Positions 24,515 to 36,044 of a stretch of 64,000 nt of DNA are shown piece by piece. Positions within the stretch are counted from its first letter, which is position 1. Each line of letters starts with the position of its first letter. Below the pieces are notes generated by a model. The model was not told the origin of the DNA. It was given only the letters and a program-made list of their open reading frames with translations, and did not search any database. A program made the translations under genes and the position numbers. Location: the NCBI GenBank assembly GCA_905250025.1, contig CAJNOJ010000019.1, positions 310,001 to 374,000 on the forward strand, in the 5' to 3' direction. The DNA comes from Adineta ricciae (Eukaryota; Rotifera; Eurotatoria; Adinetida; Adinetidae).

Positions 24515-26973
24515 ATGATACGATTTCACGATCAGGAGAAACGACAAGAAATGATAGAAAATAGTTTCGATCAACTTGTTATCGCACTGGATGCACCACG
24601 TATATCTACTGACGTCATTGAACGATTAATGTTTATTCTTGCTCAGAAAACAAACGAGTCGTTATTATCTTTTATCGATCAATCATATCAATCGGTCTTA
24701 TTTCTGGAACGATGCATGTGGAAGTTACTTAGCGAAGAAAAGCAGCGTCAATGGTTGAAAAACTCTTCTGTTGTGAAATTATTTTATTCGATTACATCCC
24801 TGAATAAAACTCTTATATTCAACTTAGATTCTATCGATACTGATAGCAAAGCGGAACTTCTTTTTCCAGCTAGCAACGATCAAGTCGATTCCATATTCAA
24901 ACAAATCAATGACACAACCAATGATAATGATGCATTCGTTGCTATTGCCGCACTTTGGTTCGATAATCTAGCATACTTCACTGTTGAAAATACATTTCTC
25001 AATGCCTTGCCAATAGTCAGACATCTTAGTCAATATATTGTGCAAAACTATATAATGAGCGAGCAGTATCAAGCGTACTTGGATCAACTCTCACAAGCGA
25101 ACTTGATAGAATCGATATTTACGACGAAAATGTTATTTCACATCAGAACGTGCTCATTCTATGCATACTCTTGCGTATGTCTTGGAACTGATGCATTTCC
25201 ATGTACTGCTACGGAAATTATTCGATTGATTGGACCCAAATATCAACAAATCGTTCATATTCATAGTAAAAATGTAGCACTGTGGAGTAAAGAATTACTA
25301 TCATGTATAACACATTTGATTTCTTTCATGTCTGGACTTCTCTGGTGGGATGCAACGACAGGCGGACAGTCGAACGCAATATTTTCAACAGAGAAAATTG
25401 TGTGTGATCATGTGGAAGATCTTGTTTGCATAGTTAATCATGAACCACTACATAAATTGCTTAAATCTGACAGATCGAATGACGAAACAAGCCTGATAGA
25501 TGGTGTTATAGACATATTGATGGCTATTGTAAAGGCACAAAATGTCAATTGGTTTTTCCGTGCAAATACACATATACAAAATACCCTTTTGGCATTAGCT
25601 GAAGTGTCACCGTTCGATCAAATCTGTCTCTGCGCTTATGGCATATTGGGAAAGACTCTTACGGAAGAACAAATGAAAGGTTTAAAAGTATGCCATACTA
25701 TTAGCGGGTTTTTCTTCAATATGCTTGAACAGGCCTGGAATCATCCATCGAAACAATACAAACGAATCCCAGTTGATCACTTATTAGAAGGTACGAACAT
25801 AGTTTCACAAAAATTTCCCTACTGTAATGTTGCTCGAGGTTGAATTTTTCGGACGTCTACTTTTAACAGGACTATCTGGTGCCATGTATAATATGTTTTT
25901 ATTTTACAGGTTTCTTGAACATATGCAAACATGATTTTATCCAGCAAAGAACTGCTGATATGAATAAGATAGGGTTACTTACGGACATTACGAATGAATA
26001 TCCGATTGCTTTCGACATCATCTGGGCACTTTCCTTCAACCATCAAATCCAACAGCAACTTCGCGAAAATACACCATTCATTCACAAACTCACTCGTTTA
26101 TCGAATCAAGCCACCGACGAACAAATCAGAAAGGCAGTTGATGGCATACTCTGGAACTTACAGATCCATCAACAGTCTCATCCATCACCTAATATCTCAT
26201 CTCAAAACACTTTCGACATCATGATCAGCTACTCTCATAAAGACAAGTCTCTCTGCAAACAGATCTACGACGAACTCACTCGACGAAACTATCGAGTATG
26301 GATCGATTTCGATCAAATGCACGGAAACGTGATGGATGCCATGGCAGAAGCCATCGATCGATCACGAACTATCATCATTTGTATGAGTGAAGAGTATCGA
26401 AAGAGTAACTTCTGTCGAGCAGAAGCACACTATGCATTCCAGCAACAGCGTCACATAGTTCCTGTTCTGATGCAGAAGCACTACAAGCCAGACGGGTGGC
26501 TATTGTTTCTGATAGGTCAGTTGTTGTATGTTGATTTCACAAAACATGAGTTTGCTCGAGCTACAGAAATGCTCATGAAAGAATTAAATGATGCGGGATG
26601 CGTTGAAGTCACTGTGGTACCCAATTGTTCGATATCCAGCGGATGCTCTTCATCTTTGCTGGTTTTGTCGACAGAACCAGCTGCTCCAGAAAATATTCTG
26701 GAATGGACATCCGTATATGTGCATAACTGGTTGATCGATCACAAACTTATGCAGATGTCTCGCCTGCTTGTCGACCACGATGGGCGGAGTTTACTCTATT
26801 TCAATGGCTATATCAAAAATGGCGCAACGAAACAAACGTTGAGATCTTTACAGGAAGAATGTGTTCGTCAAATAGGTGAATCTTTATCACTATTAGAACT
26901 AGCTCGTTTGCAATCGCTAATTGATCGAGAGAAACAGTTTGCCCGCTTGTCAAAATGTGCTAAACATAACTGA
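24515..26973 (+). CDS. ARM-like/TIR/SAM-like protein, copy 4
   Basis: Exons 24515-25790 and 25910-26973 encode 779 residues; the 119-nt intron is the longest of the family. A second in-frame ATG at 24551 (MIENSFDQLV) aligns better with the starts of the other copies. The N-terminal half shows SFDQLVIALD, ERCMWKLLSEEKQ, FFRANTHIQNT. The pre-TIR and TIR regions belong to the homogenised plus-strand group (QQQLRENTPFIHKL, SNFCRAEAHYAF, GQLLYVDFTKHEFARA as in copy 2). The linker is unique (CISSGCSSSL-like, Ser-rich) and the SAM-like part begins ILEWTSVYVHNWLIDHKL. It ends AKHN without a CaaX box. TATATAAAA near 24480 is a possible TATA element. Confidence 0.88.
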
Positions 26974-27800
26974 CGTTTACTTTTTCTTATAATGTGCCGC
27001 GTAGATTCTGTCGAGATTGAAAGGGAGGTAACTATCAGTAATAAAGGGTATGATGCTTGTATCGCATGAATTTCAACAATTGACGTCGGTTGGAATGCTA
27101 TCATATGTGGCAGCGTGTATTTTCGAAATAGTTTTATCTTATAATCTGCTTTCTAAATGTTAAGCGAGATCAAGATTCTATTTAGTAGTTAACTGGTAAG
27201 AAGGCATCGTCACCTACGATAAAAGACATTCCAGTTCTGCATCTTGACTAGGATGCATACATTGGTTCGCTTGAAACTGATAATCATTTTTAACCTCACT
27301 TCAATATCCTTTCTCAAATATTTTTGTACGAGATAAAAATCGAACTATTTCTTATTTGAATTCTGATTGCCGTTCGTACACATTCTTTTGACATCAAGTC
27401 AGTTCGAAATACGATCCCTGGTGATAAAATTCCGTCAAACTGCTTGATCTTAATAGAATACTGTCATTCTCGGTACAAAACTTTACCGAGATCAGATTCA
27501 TTTCAATGAAAAGAAATCGAATATCATGCGCTCTTAATGTTGTTCTTCTACTTCGACAGTCATCAGCGTACATAACAGGTAACAGAATTTCAATATTGAC
27601 ATTAACTTTCTGCGTGCCACTTATATCATCCTAAAAAAGAGACTTTAGTCTAAAATATTCGTCATTAAGTGATTCATAAAAAAACAAAAGACGTCAATGA
27701 TATTAGACGCAACAATAATTGTACCATCACATCACCGAATAAATATAAAGAGCCGAGAATTAACAACATATAGCATTAAATCTCACTCTCAAACTAAATA
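26974..27800. other. Longest spacer within the plus-strand TIR array
   Basis: 827 bases between copies 4 and 5, two to three times the other spacers. No gene, repeat unit or coding remnant of a sixth copy could be recognised by eye. A TATA-like word lies near the 3' end. Confidence 0.4.
27744..27750 (+). promoter_or_regulatory. TATA-like element upstream of TIR copy 5
   Basis: TATAAAG, 51 nt before the ATG at 27801, in a less A-only context than most. Confidence 0.3.
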
Positions 27801-30189
27801 ATGGAGGATGAACTCAAGCAATTCATTGATTCTCTATTGATCAGACCAGTAGAAGTCAATACTCTGAACAGCCTCACATATCTCTTTGATCGACTTGCCA
27901 CCAAATCATTCTCCTCACTTACAACTCAATCATTTCAATCTTTATGTGTACTCAAAAACTGGACATGGGACTGCCTAGGTGACGACTCATCTCAATGGAT
28001 CTATCCACCAGAATACTTGTCATTATTTCATGCATTATCATCATTTCATAGAAATTTAATTTTCTACCACGAAAGTATTGACAATGATATCAAAGCATCA
28101 CTTCTCATACCTGAAACGAATGATCAAATAGATCGGGTGTTTCAACACATCAACCAGAGTCATGATGACAATGATCCATTTATTATCATCGTTGGTCAGT
28201 ACTTTGACAATCTTTCGTTTTTTCTTCGCGAAAATCCGGAATACGATACATCACCCATCCTTCGTCATATTAATCAATGTTTAGCACAGAATTATCTCAT
28301 GACTGATCAGTTCAAGATCTATTTAGATCAACTTCAACAGACGGAATTACCTAAAGCGATTTTTACAGGCAAACAATTATTCTATGTCAAAACGTGCCCA
28401 TTCTCCCTAAGTTCATATCTGATTGCGCGGACACAAAACTTTGTCGTAACTTCGGAAGAGATAATAAACCATATTGGAAAAGATTACCTGCAAATAATGA
28501 ATATTCATACTCAACAAATTGAAACTTGGGATAAAGAGTTTCTCAATGTGATCGGCTATCTCTCTAGTTTGGTTTTAGCATGTTCATGGTGGGGTGGAGG
28601 AAAGACATTCGCAATCAAAATACTGCTTCCTACCGAACAAGTTGCATGTGATCTTATTCAATCACTCATACGAATAATCAGTTACGAACCATATCAAGAA
28701 TACAATCGGTCAGAGCAGCTAACAAATGAATTGATCCTAATTTACATTATCTCCAAGCTATTACTATTTATCATACAAACACAGAGTGTCAATTGGGTCT
28801 TTAGTTCTAATCCTTCATACTCTCAAACACTATGTAAAATCGCCGAAACATCTTCATATCCATTCACATCACTATGCATCTACTTCATGTTGGGCGAGAT
28901 TTTACCTGAAGATAAACTCAAAGAAATGAAGTTTGCCACTCATGTAGAATGTTTTTTCTACAGCATTCTTGATCAAGCTTGGCATAATCCACTGAGAAAA
29001 TACAAACAACTTCCACTTTCTTTTCTGTTAAGGAGTAAGTTCAAACTGGACTTACATGTCGATAAAACTATCCTCAATTTTAGGTTCGGTAAGCTTTTCA
29101 AAAAATGACGCTATGACACAAAAGATAGCTGATTTACAGTTGATATCATTTTTCATGGAAATGTCTGATGAATATCCGATCGTATATGATTTTATATGGG
29201 GCTTTTCGTTCAATCATCAAATCCAAAAGCAACTTCGCGAAAATACGCCATTCATTCACAAGCTCACTCGTTTATCGAATCAAGCCACCGACGAACAAAT
29301 CAGAAAGGCAGTTGATGGCATACTCTGGAACTTACAGATCCACCAACAGTCTCATCCATCGACGGATATCTCATCTCAAAACACTTTCGACATCATGATC
29401 AGCTACTCTCACAAAGACAAGTCTCTCTGCAAACAAATCTACGACGAACTCACTCGACGAAACTATCGAGTATGGATCGATTTCGATCAAATGCACGGAA
29501 ACGTGATGGATGCCATGGCACAAGCCATCGATCGATCACAAACTATCATCATTTGTATGAGTGAAGAGTATCGAAAGAGTAACTTCTGTCGAGCAGAAGC
29601 ACACTATGCATTCCAGCAACAGCGTCACATAGTTCCTGTTCTGATGCAGAAGCACTATAAGCCAGACGGGTGGCTATTGTTTCTGATAGGTCAGTTGTTG
29701 TATGTTGATTTCACAAAATATGAGTTTGATCAAGCCATGGGAATGCTTCTCAAAGAACTAAAAGCAAACGATACTACAGGCGATGCTACTGTTCCTATCC
29801 AAGCTGAGAACCACTCAACTGTTTCATCTATAATTCTGTCATCAGCATCACAAAAAGCTACTAGTTTACCTGCACTTTCAAAAAGCATAGGAGACTGGAC
29901 ACGAGCGCAAGTACAAGAATGGCTAGTGGCTAAAAATCTTCCGCAAATGTCTCGTCTTCTCACTGACTGCAATGGTCGCAGTTTATTATACTTCCATGAC
30001 TACATCAAGCATGGCAATGTCAATCAAGTTGTTCAACTTCTTCATGAAGATTCATTACGAAAGAGTGGTCAAACGTTATCATTAGTAGAATTATCATGTT
30101 TTCGAACGTTAATTGAATCACATATTGGTTCCAACACTTCAAAAGATAACAATAAAACTCGTTCTTTTATTTGCTGTCGAATGATGTAA
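27801..30189 (+). CDS. ARM-like/TIR/SAM-like protein, copy 5, with C-terminal CaaX box
   Basis: Exons 27801-29034 (1234 nt) and 29084-30189 encode 779 residues. The first exon is well diverged (MEDELKQFIDSLL, NWTWDCLGDDSSQW). After the 49-nt intron, SSVSFSKNDAMTQKIADL leads into the homogenised block (KQLRENTPFIHKL), and the TIR keeps the Glu at about residue 583 in CRAEA. After the TIR, TKYEFDQAMGMLLKEL resembles copy 1. The SAM-like domain begins IGDWTRAQVQEWLVAKNL. The protein ends RSFICCRMM: Cys-Arg-Met-Met fits a CaaX box with X = Met (farnesylation type), and the preceding Cys could be palmitoylated. Copies 6 and 7 on the opposite strand end alike, so the tail groups with them while the TIR groups with the plus-strand copies. 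AATAAA near 30212. Confidence 0.88.
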
Positions 30190-30762
30190 TTGTTCAGTTC
30201 ACTTTTATTTGAATAAAATGTCGATTTTTTTCACTGTTATATCAAGGAAGTAGGGTATGTTTGCTCAAAAGAAAATGAAGGACTGGTTACTTCATACTAT
30301 GAGAATATACAAGTTGTATCGATTTTGAATAACTATTTTTCATATGCCTGTTCATATTGTACGTCATATCGTTACGAACTCTCGTCCCCTATACAACCTC
30401 CACAAAAAAAGAAAGTTAACTCTACGTTCAAATAGATCTCTTTTTTAACCTTATGACATACCATGATTTTTTTTTCTTTCGTTCTTTTTTAACAGTAGTA
30501 GTACACTTTTTTTCTTTTCTACTTGTACGTGTCCTTTTTTTTCATTTCTGTCATTCTGTATGTGAAGTTGTAAAGAAGACATTATGTGAAATGATGCTAA
30601 TGGTGTCTCTCTCCCTCTCTTTCTGCCTCTTTTTTTTCTATTTGACAAGCTTACGCAAACGGTTAAAGAAAGAAAAAAAGTAAAAGAACGAGAAGGTACA
30701 GTGCCTGTCAACATGTTTTTTACAAGGACAATGCTGATTTTATGATATCCAGATGAGCAACA
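30190..30762. other. Pyrimidine-rich spacer
   Basis: 573 bases with many T and TC runs on the plus strand (30467-30650). Frames on either strand are low-complexity and have no homology. AATAAA near 30212 ends TIR copy 5. Confidence 0.45.
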
Positions 30763-32188
30763 ATGATACTCTTTATTTTAATTAACTTCTCATTATGTTC
30801 GATTGCAATTTCCGCAGGTAAAGTTTTCGAATTGACTCAACGAAAAAATTCGTAAGAAATCATCGATTTTAGAAGGTAAAGAGACATCTTCTGAAAAGAT
30901 AAAACTCGATCCTAAACGACCACAACAACGGCAATCACTTGGCACAAATCTTATCGATCCATACTATGCATTTAACCCTGATTACATGGGTGGAAATATG
31001 CCCAGTATCGATATCTTTCCAAATCCGACGAACGTGAATCGACCAGGGTCATGTACATGTTCCTGTGGTGATATATCCTTTGGGCCGCCTGTAGCCTGCG
31101 TAGGCCCACAAACATGTGTTGCTTATTGCTTACAAATGTATCCTGGACAATGCACGTTGGTGAATACATACGGATGTTGCGGTTCATCATGTCAGTATTT
31201 TCAAAGTCAATCGCTCGAGAATCGCTATTGTTCATGTAATTGTGGCGGCCAACAGTATTTCAATCCAGTAGATACATGTACATCATCTCAGGCATGTTTA
31301 ACACGATGTTTATCGAGTTTTCCTCAATTTTGTATTCCTGCTATAACACAAGCATGTTGTGGACAAGATTGTAAATCTTATTCACAAACAGTTTCAAATG
31401 CTTGTGCGTGCCGTTGTCAAGGAAATACTTATTATCCATCGCCATCTTGTATGAATGCTGAAGGATGTGTTAGCACCTGCATGACGGTAAGACATATCTT
31501 GACCAATTTGATTGTATTCTATGGATATGCTGTTCTTCAGACGTATGGCCAATGTACGGCCGGTGAAACTCAAGGATGTTGTGGTGCGTCATGTTCCACA
31601 TATGTTCCAACATGTTCATGCAGCTGTGGTCCTGAATTTTCGACAACAACATCTGTACCTTGTCAAGGCAGTCGATCATGTGTTGAAACCTGCTTAAATT
31701 CGTACAGTGCTTGTACACAAGATAATACTCAAGCATGCTGTGGAAATGATTGCATCAATGCATTTCCGTCATGCACATGTATGTGCGGTTCGAATCAGTT
31801 TACCACATTAGCTATGTCATGTGGTTCGGCTCAACAATGTGTTCAAGCATGTTTACGATCTGTTGCTCAGTGTAATGTAGCCAATACGCGTGGCTGCTGT
31901 GGAGGTGATTGCTCAGGTTTTATTCCAACATGTCGATGCCAATGCGGTGGAAGTATTTTCTATTCAGCATCAAACTGTGCTAATGCTGAACAGTGTACAA
32001 ACACATGCATCAGTCAGTTCGGTTATGCCTGTTCGCCAACAAACACAATCGGCTGTTGCAATGGGACATACTGCTCAAAACGAAATCGTTTTCTTGGCGT
32101 TAGTCCAGCGAATACAATTCACATATCCTATACTTCTGTCTTATTCTTCATGAGCTCTATTTTACACTTTTATGTAATAACTGTATAG
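30763..32188 (+). CDS. Secreted or GPI-anchored protein with six cysteine-rich repeats
   Basis: The first exon (30763-30817) encodes a signal peptide, MILFILINFSLCSIAISA; a 55-nt intron follows. From about residue 80 there are six repeats of some 45-55 residues with the pattern CxCxCG, a central Cys, CxxxCL, and GCCGxxC (for example ACCGNDC, GCCGGDC, GCCGASC). The repeats are separated by PT/PS (SGFIPT, INAFPS). Repeat 3 is interrupted at 31487-31540 by a 54-nt intron, a codon multiple without stop, placed because removal restores STCMTTYGQCT. After the last repeat a C-terminal hydrophobic segment (SVLFFMSSILHFYVITV) suggests GPI attachment. I do not recognise the domain; cysteine pairing of this density suggests an extracellular coat, adhesion or defence role. 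TAATAATAAAG near 32243 ends the transcript. Confidence 0.85.
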
Positions 32189-32728
32189 ATACAGAAAACT
32201 TGCGTCTTTTATCTTATCGTTTTTCTTCTTCTTTTCTTTTGTAATAATAAAGTTCTTTTCATCATTCGATAAAACATGAATGATTTGATACAATTGCCTT
32301 TTGTTTCTTTATGAGCAAAATTTATTTACATAAGATCAAACGAAGCTGAACTCTTTCCATAAAATACTGACATCTACGCGACTTTCTCAAATTATTTGAG
32401 AGGAAAAAAACTTATTTTTCCGACCCTTATACAAGCTTTCCTTTTAACTCATTTATTATTATCAAATATACTTTTTTTGGCAGCAATTTTTCTAAGCTTG
32501 TTGTTGATTGATCCGTTGCATGTCGAGAAACGCATTAATTTGGTAGATCATGCCATACCATCAACAATAATAAAAGGTGAATGAAGTTCGCATACCAAGA
32601 GTTCAAGGAAGAATATCAAGAGTATTTAAATTACATTCGACGACGTCTTTGTCAACACACTTCGAATCGTTCGTCTCAGAGAAATGAAACATTGTTTCAT
32701 ATTGCCTTTTAGATTAAATCATGTATGA
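32189..32728. other. Convergent 3' intergenic region
   Basis: 540 AT-rich bases between two genes that end toward each other. A hydrophobic frame at 32396-32584 lacks an ATG start and is unsupported. Confidence 0.4.
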
Positions 32729-33334
32729 TTAATACGGATTTGGTCCATGGTACGAAAAGTACGTATCTGCATATCGATTCAGCGATTCGCAATTCAATAA
32801 ATCAGTAAGTAAAGCATGAATAAAAACAAATCGTTGACTGTCTGGATTTTCATTCGAATATTTCAACGTGTGTTCGTCGAGCAAAGATCGGAATTCAGTT
32901 TTGACCGAATACGCTCGTTTGTTTTTTAAATTATCATTTTCCTCGATGTGTTGACGCAAATGTCTAGTGAGATGATTTTGTCGAGTGAAGCAAATAGGAC
33001 ACAGAACGGTATTCGTTGCTGTCGAATGTCTTTCATTGACATGCTGAATGAAATCATTTAGTGGAAAACCATTTCCATTACAAAATGGACATGTTAATGA
33101 GACGGGAGTAGAGAAAGTTCGTTTCTGTCCGAAATAAATCTGTTCGTAATCATTGGCAGTCAGAATTAACTGCATAGGATGATGGATTGAGTGTATTTGA
33201 AACGAAAGATTCATTTGATTATCGTAACAATGAGAACATAAATCGAAATCATGACATATCAAGCATTTATATCGGCGATTAGGAAAATGAAGTGTTTGAC
33301 ATAAATCGCACGATATACCACGATGATGTGACAT
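32729..33334 (-). CDS. KCMF1-like ZZ and Di19-type zinc-finger protein
   Basis: A single-exon gene of 201 residues. It starts MSHHRGISCDLCQTLHFPNR, very close to KCMF1's MSRHEGVSCDAC. The ZZ zinc finger (about 1-55) has CDLC, CLICHDFDLCSHCYD and the HSIHHPMQLIL end; the KCMF1 sequence here reads TDHPMQCILT. A second zinc region (about 78-132) has CPFCNGNGF...HVNERHS and CPICF...HLTRHLRQHIEE, as in drought-induced-19/KCMF1 domains. KCMF1 acts as an E3 ubiquitin ligase that reads Arg/N-degron substrates with UBR4 (known). This protein is roughly half the human length and lacks the long C-terminal part, so it may be a paralogue or retrocopy; the lack of introns fits either. Confidence 0.85.
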   Translation of the reverse strand: MSHHRGISCDLCQTLHFPNRRYKCLICHDFDLCSHCYDNQMNLSFQIHSIHHPMQLILTANDYEQIYFGQKRTFSTPVSLTCPFCNGNGFPLNDFIQHVNERHSTATNTVLCPICFTRQNHLTRHLRQHIEENDNLKNKRAYSVKTEFRSLLDEHTLKYSNENPDSQRFVFIHALLTDLLNCESLNRYADTYFSYHGPNPY

Positions 33335-34070
33335 TCGTCATGAAATGAAGTACCGAATGAAAGGTTACTAAGGATATTAAGAAAAATATTTAATTAGAAA
33401 CAATATGTGACCATTGAAATATTTTGTTCCATGCTATTTTAACTGAAACAAGGAAGAGGGTGGTCGAAGTTGTGTTGTTCGGTCTTCCTTCCTTTTCATT
33501 TCCGCAAGCTATGGGAATTTTTATTGATGAAAAAAAAAAGCTCGAAGAAAAGTAATAATATTTATTTTCTTTTTCTTGCAAACTTTTTTCTCTTCCTAAA
33601 CGCCGACATTATTCCGTTCTTTTCATTATGTCAACATTTGATTTCTTTGAGAATTGTCAGTCCTACCTTTAGGTAACAGAACACGACTTGTAAATCTAGA
33701 TCGACAATCTTCTTAATCATGGATAATTACTGAGTTGCTTCGACAACTGTTTTCCCCTCGAATTCTACCCAAAAATAGTTGTGATTTCGTTGACGCTTCA
33801 GAGATTTTACTTTTGCCTTGATGATGTAACCTTGACGAGTGATATCAAGCGTTTTTATGGTTTTTCGAAAAAATACAATTGTTACAGTTTATTGGGTACA
33901 ATTTAAAAGCAACGATCGTCCGATACGTTTAAAGTAAACAAAGAACGCGTGATGTGATAGTATAACGTAAAAAGACGCAATCTTTTACATTTTAATAGAA
34001 ATAACGTGACGAGAAGGGATATGAGATTTATTTTCACTAGATTGACTTCGCATTTTTTTAGAGAACGTCA
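33335..34070. other. Divergent intergenic region, KCMF1-like to rhomboid
   Basis: 736 bases with no gene. It should hold both promoters. TTTTTTTAG directly before 34061 could be the acceptor of a 5' UTR intron of the rhomboid gene. Confidence 0.4.
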
Positions 34071-35076
34071 ATGAAAACAATGTACACAAAGCTCGCACAT
34101 CGAACTGAGCCTGTATCGTGTTCTACTCATTCAGTTGGTTCAGTGAAGAATCACAATGCGAATAGAGATATATCAGTCAATGTTGTTGAACTTACTCCGA
34201 CTTCAGACGTGAACACATTCCCATCGAGATTCTTTTATCCAACGTTCACGATAACCATTGTTATTCTTGACTTATTTATGCTTCTGTTTGTCTATATTGT
34301 TCAACAAGGAACGACAATAACATCTGAAACATGGATTAAAATGGGTGCGAAATATGTTCCATGTATGAGACCGATTTATTCGATTATGGAAGAAGAAACT
34401 TATCAAGCTCAATTGAAAAAACAATGTCAATCCTTTCTTTTTCCTTACCAGCTCTTTCGTTTCATCACCCCAATGTTCTTACATGGAGGCATCACCCATC
34501 TGATCAGTAATCTTGTCTACCAAGCCTTAGCTGAATTTCTCCTAGAAGGCAGATATTCGATTAAAAAATTAAGCTTCTGCTATCTTCTATTTGGTTTTAG
34601 TGGAAATATGATGAGTGCCATATGCAATCCAAAGACAAGTACGTGATTGTACAATGCTTTCTGAAATTAGTCAAAAAAAACTCTTCTATGTTTTAGTATC
34701 GTTTGGTGCATCCGGTGCCGTTTATGGTCTTGTCATTTTCTGTATAATTGATCATATCTTTCGAATCTTTACTATCGATGATAGTCATGAGAAGAAGCGA
34801 CAATTTCTAATGACGCTTCTGGTTATTCCGTACTTTATCATGAGTATCTTTTTTGATGTTGATTGTTCGGATCGTACCGATCATGCAGCACACATTGGTG
34901 GTTCGATAGTTGGAGCTCTATTGGCGATAAGTTTGTGTAAAACACCCGAATTCATTGCGAATCAAAATCGGTATGGACGAAAGGGAATTCAGATGATGGC
35001 ATTGAGTATCTTAATGACTTATTTTCTTATATCATTACTTATATTTTACATTCCCATGCCGCCCAATTTTAAATAA
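34071..35076 (+). CDS. Rhomboid-family intramembrane serine protease
   Basis: Two exons (34071-34638, 34697-35076) give about 315 residues. A hydrophilic N-terminal tail of about 55 residues precedes the first span (FTITIVILDLFMLLFVYIV). The loop-1 region has LFRFITPMFLHGGITHLISN, the rhomboid FxHxxxxHLxxN helix. The intron joins NPKT to ISFGASGAVYGL, whose GxSG holds the catalytic serine. The partner histidine is in DHAAHIGGSIVGALLA. Thus the Ser-His dyad and the H/N helix are intact. Rhomboids cut single-span membrane proteins in the secretory pathway or plasma membrane, releasing ectodomains. Order of spans and the long loop 1 fit the animal secretory rhomboid class. AATAAA near 35235. Confidence 0.92.
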
Positions 35077-36044
35077 GTCGAAATCCAACGATTTGCATGC
35101 GTTTATATCTGGTTCAGATAGCTTTATCTTCTAACAGGATAAATATGTAATCATGTTCAAAGTGAAGTTTTATTTTCAAACAAAAAAGTTTAGTATTCTA
35201 TGAATTCTTTGTTTTCAACGTTTGTAAATATATAAATAAATTTTTGAAGTATGAACATTACAACCGATTCTCTATTTCAACAGGACGTTCACAGCGAATG
35301 CAAAGAATAGGTTATTTCACATACGCAAAGAATGATTTATTCAGCGATTTTCTAAATCAATTGAAGAACATTACTTTTAAATTAAAAGGCTTATTTTGTC
35401 AATACGTAGTTGTTTCTTTTTTTAACTTTGATGAAGAACATACCACGTCTGGTATGACTAATAGTTATATATGTCCTTTTCAGCGAGCGTACTGAGAGTG
35501 CTCTTTTCTATACGTCTCATGATCGTTCGCTTTTTTTTCTCTTTTTCCTTCTCTTACTTTTGCATAAAATAAAATAAAAACAACGAGTTGTGCAGATGAA
35601 TGTAGAGGTCGATGTTTTTTAGTAGAAAATAACTGCTCAGAACAAGTTTATTTCTTTGTGTATCACTGATCATATTAGCATAAGTTGGTCAAACGTTGAA
35701 CAATCGACCGCTATCGTGAGTGAGTTGTTTTCTGTCAAGACGATATGTTACTTTTTACAAACTAGTCATTGGCAGCTGTTAATGATTTTCGTTGTCTCTT
35801 TGCTCTATAAGAATGGAAATATGTTTTTGTTTTGAGCAGGAAACAGCCCATTTTTTAAACTAGTGCAAATATTTTCATTGTTCTATGTTGTAAACAACGT
35901 TGCCCGTTGAACCGTGACAACATAAAAGTGCATAGAATGACTCAGCAAAGATGGCAGCCGTGTTTATTTACTTTCACTGAATTTGAATTGTTCGGTGTAA
36001 TTATAGATACGAAGACATTTATTTTGTTGATTACAAGTGATATA
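35077..36044. other. Intergenic, rhomboid to multi-saposin gene
   Basis: 968 bases without a supported gene. Contains the rhomboid poly(A) signal near 35235 and a T-rich tract near 35530. Short frames show no homology. Confidence 0.45.

Noticed and set aside
26974-27800. Possible remnant of a further TIR copy in the long spacer
   Set aside because: No recognisable piece of the TIR, SAM-like or exon 1 sequence was found on either strand.
30453-30714. Overlapping frames on both strands in the pyrimidine-rich tract
   Set aside because: They encode low-complexity Phe/Ser/Leu or Lys/Arg/Glu runs set by base composition.
32396-32584. Hydrophobic 62-codon frame
   Set aside because: It has no ATG start, no homology and lies in AT-rich 3' flanking DNA where such frames arise by chance.
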